A stretch of 64,000 bases of DNA. Source: Neocallimastix lanati (nom. inval.) (Eukaryota > Neocallimastigomycota > Neocallimastigomycetes > Neocallimastigales > Neocallimastigaceae). Location of the stretch: assembly GCA_016946835.1 (NCBI GenBank), contig JACVTC010000121.1:276001-340000 (forward strand). Reading direction: 5' to 3'. This document shows positions 62,696 to 64,000 of the stretch, piece by piece. The notes below the pieces were generated by a model. It did no database searches, had not been told where the DNA came from, and saw only the letters and a list, made by a program, of their open reading frames with translations. The stretch's first letter is position 1, and each line of letters begins with the position of its first letter. The position numbers and the translations under genes are program-made.

Positions 62696-64000
62696 TATAA
62701 TTTTTTTTTTTTTTTTTTTTTACAAGTAGTAGTTCTTTTTTTCTTTAATATTATATATGTATAAATATTTAAACTTTTTAAATATATACAATACTTCAAC
62801 AATACAAATTCAATATTAAAAAGATGAAAGTTTTTATAATATACTAATATGTAAGCAATGATATGATAAATAGTAATTCTAATTTTATTTTATTTTATTT
62901 TTTTATTTTATTATAAAGAGAAACATACATAGTGGTATTGAATTTTTTTTTTTTATAGAATATATAATAAATATTAAATAAAAAATAATATATAATTTGT
63001 AGTATGGATGAAGTTACAACGTTAACTTTGATTATTATAAGCTAATATTCTATGGAACCATAAAAAATTTAAAAAATTTTTAAATTTCTTTAATAAGGAA
63101 ATAATATATTATTTGGTCATTGAATTATATTAATTAAATAATATATATTATTTTCTATTACAGATAATAATTTTAATAATAATTATAAAAATTAATATAT
63201 TATTAATAATAATTAATAACAACAACAACAATAGTAATAAACTATCTATTTTAATTCTTCTTATACTCATTGTGGCTATACTTAAAATTATTACTTTTAT
63301 TAAGCTACAATTATAATATTAATGATATAAATAATAATAATAGTAAAATAATAATAATAGTTGATAATAATTATAGTAAATTAATAATAATATTATAAAA
63401 ATGATAAAAATATAATAATAAAAAAAGGAATTTGATTTAAAAGTTACTCATTTTATTTATAAACTTTAATTATATAAATAATAAAAAAAAAACCATGCTT
63501 GGTTTTAAAAATTAATTAAAAAAAAAAGGTATATAAAATAATTATAAAATATATATATATATATAAGATATATAACAAAACTAATTAATTTTAATAAAAT
63601 TTAAAATCATATATATATATTTGGAAAAAAAAGAATAAAATATTAAATTAAATTTTTAAAATATTAAATTTCGACTCTTTCTTTTTTTTTTTTTTTTTTT
63701 TTTTTTTTCAAATATTCATTTCATTTTATTTGTATTGTTATTTATTTTTTAATTATTTAATAAATCGTTTTATTTCTTTGTATAAAAATATTATAAATTT
63801 CTATGTTCAATTATATATATTAATATGTCATTAAATATTTATTAAATCATTTTTTTTTTCTTATTAAATTATTAATTATTTTGCAAATTAATTAGTTTTA
63901 AAATTTAATTGATAAGATATAACCGATTAAAAGTTATTAGATGAATCTATTATATAATAAACTTTTTTATTATACATCCACTGAATGTTATTATTTATAC

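Larger units (their letters stand above)
59421..64000. other. A+T-rich non-coding region with mini- and microsatellites
   Basis: No credible gene. The minus frames at 61135-61719 are a minisatellite read as Phe/Ile/Leu/Tyr. It contains poly(T) runs at about 60028-60053 and 60117-60138, the minisatellite 61230-61800, (AT)n tracts, a 117-bp tandem duplication (62483-62695) and a poly(T) run at about 63680-63708. Confidence 0.65.

Overview
This is a eukaryotic window, extremely A+T-rich, with long poly(A)/poly(T) runs, microsatellites and Asn/Ser/Lys-rich proteins encoded by AAT/AGT/AAA codons. It has short GT-AG introns, a KH-repeat protein of a type I associate with fungi, a DUF4112 protein, and many decayed LINE retrotransposons. 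Together these suggest an anaerobic gut fungus (Neocallimastigomycota, for example Neocallimastix, Piromyces or Anaeromyces). This is inferred from composition and gene content. A dictyostelid-like genome is the main alternative.

Five protein-coding genes are supported. (1) 1-1338, minus: a membrane-anchored coiled-coil protein that runs off the left edge. (2) 4343-8976, plus: a 13-exon gene for a ~1169-residue protein with serial KH domains and a C-terminal SAM domain (Bicaudal-C-like layout). All 12 introns are phase 0 and exons 3-8 each carry about one KH module. (3) 20998-23199, plus: a 733-residue Ser/Asn/Lys-rich protein of unknown function. (4) 33479-34471, minus: a DUF4112 protein. 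(5) 47350-48903, plus: a homeodomain protein with a TALE-like recognition helix but canonical homeodomain length.

Most other recognisable sequence is retrotransposon wreckage. LINE fragments (AP-endonuclease, reverse transcriptase, C-terminal region, 3' end with poly(A)) lie at 10.3-11.5 kb, 12.7-13.8 kb, 26.5-31.9 kb (minus, nested) and 49.6-55.0 kb (plus). A Ty1/copia RNase H relic (minus) at 15-15.6 kb lies between two similar sequences that may be LTR remnants.

The most unusual block is 55.4-59.2 kb: a ~1360-bp unit present 2.8 times in tandem. Each unit contains a ~257-bp poly(A)-tailed, target-site-duplicated SINE-like insertion and a ~250-bp element with terminal inverted repeats built of 15-bp iterons with the core CATTTCG. 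A second, related iteron element sits at the two unit junctions, flanked by an 8-bp direct repeat. The layering of insertions and duplications can be read in order.

The remaining long stretches (1.3-4.3, 16.2-21.0, 23.2-26.4, 34.5-47.3 and 59.4-64.0 kb) are A+T-rich non-coding DNA with microsatellites, minisatellites, palindromes and one diverged ~500-bp direct duplication. I saw no tRNA gene, rRNA gene or CRISPR array, though I could only read by eye.
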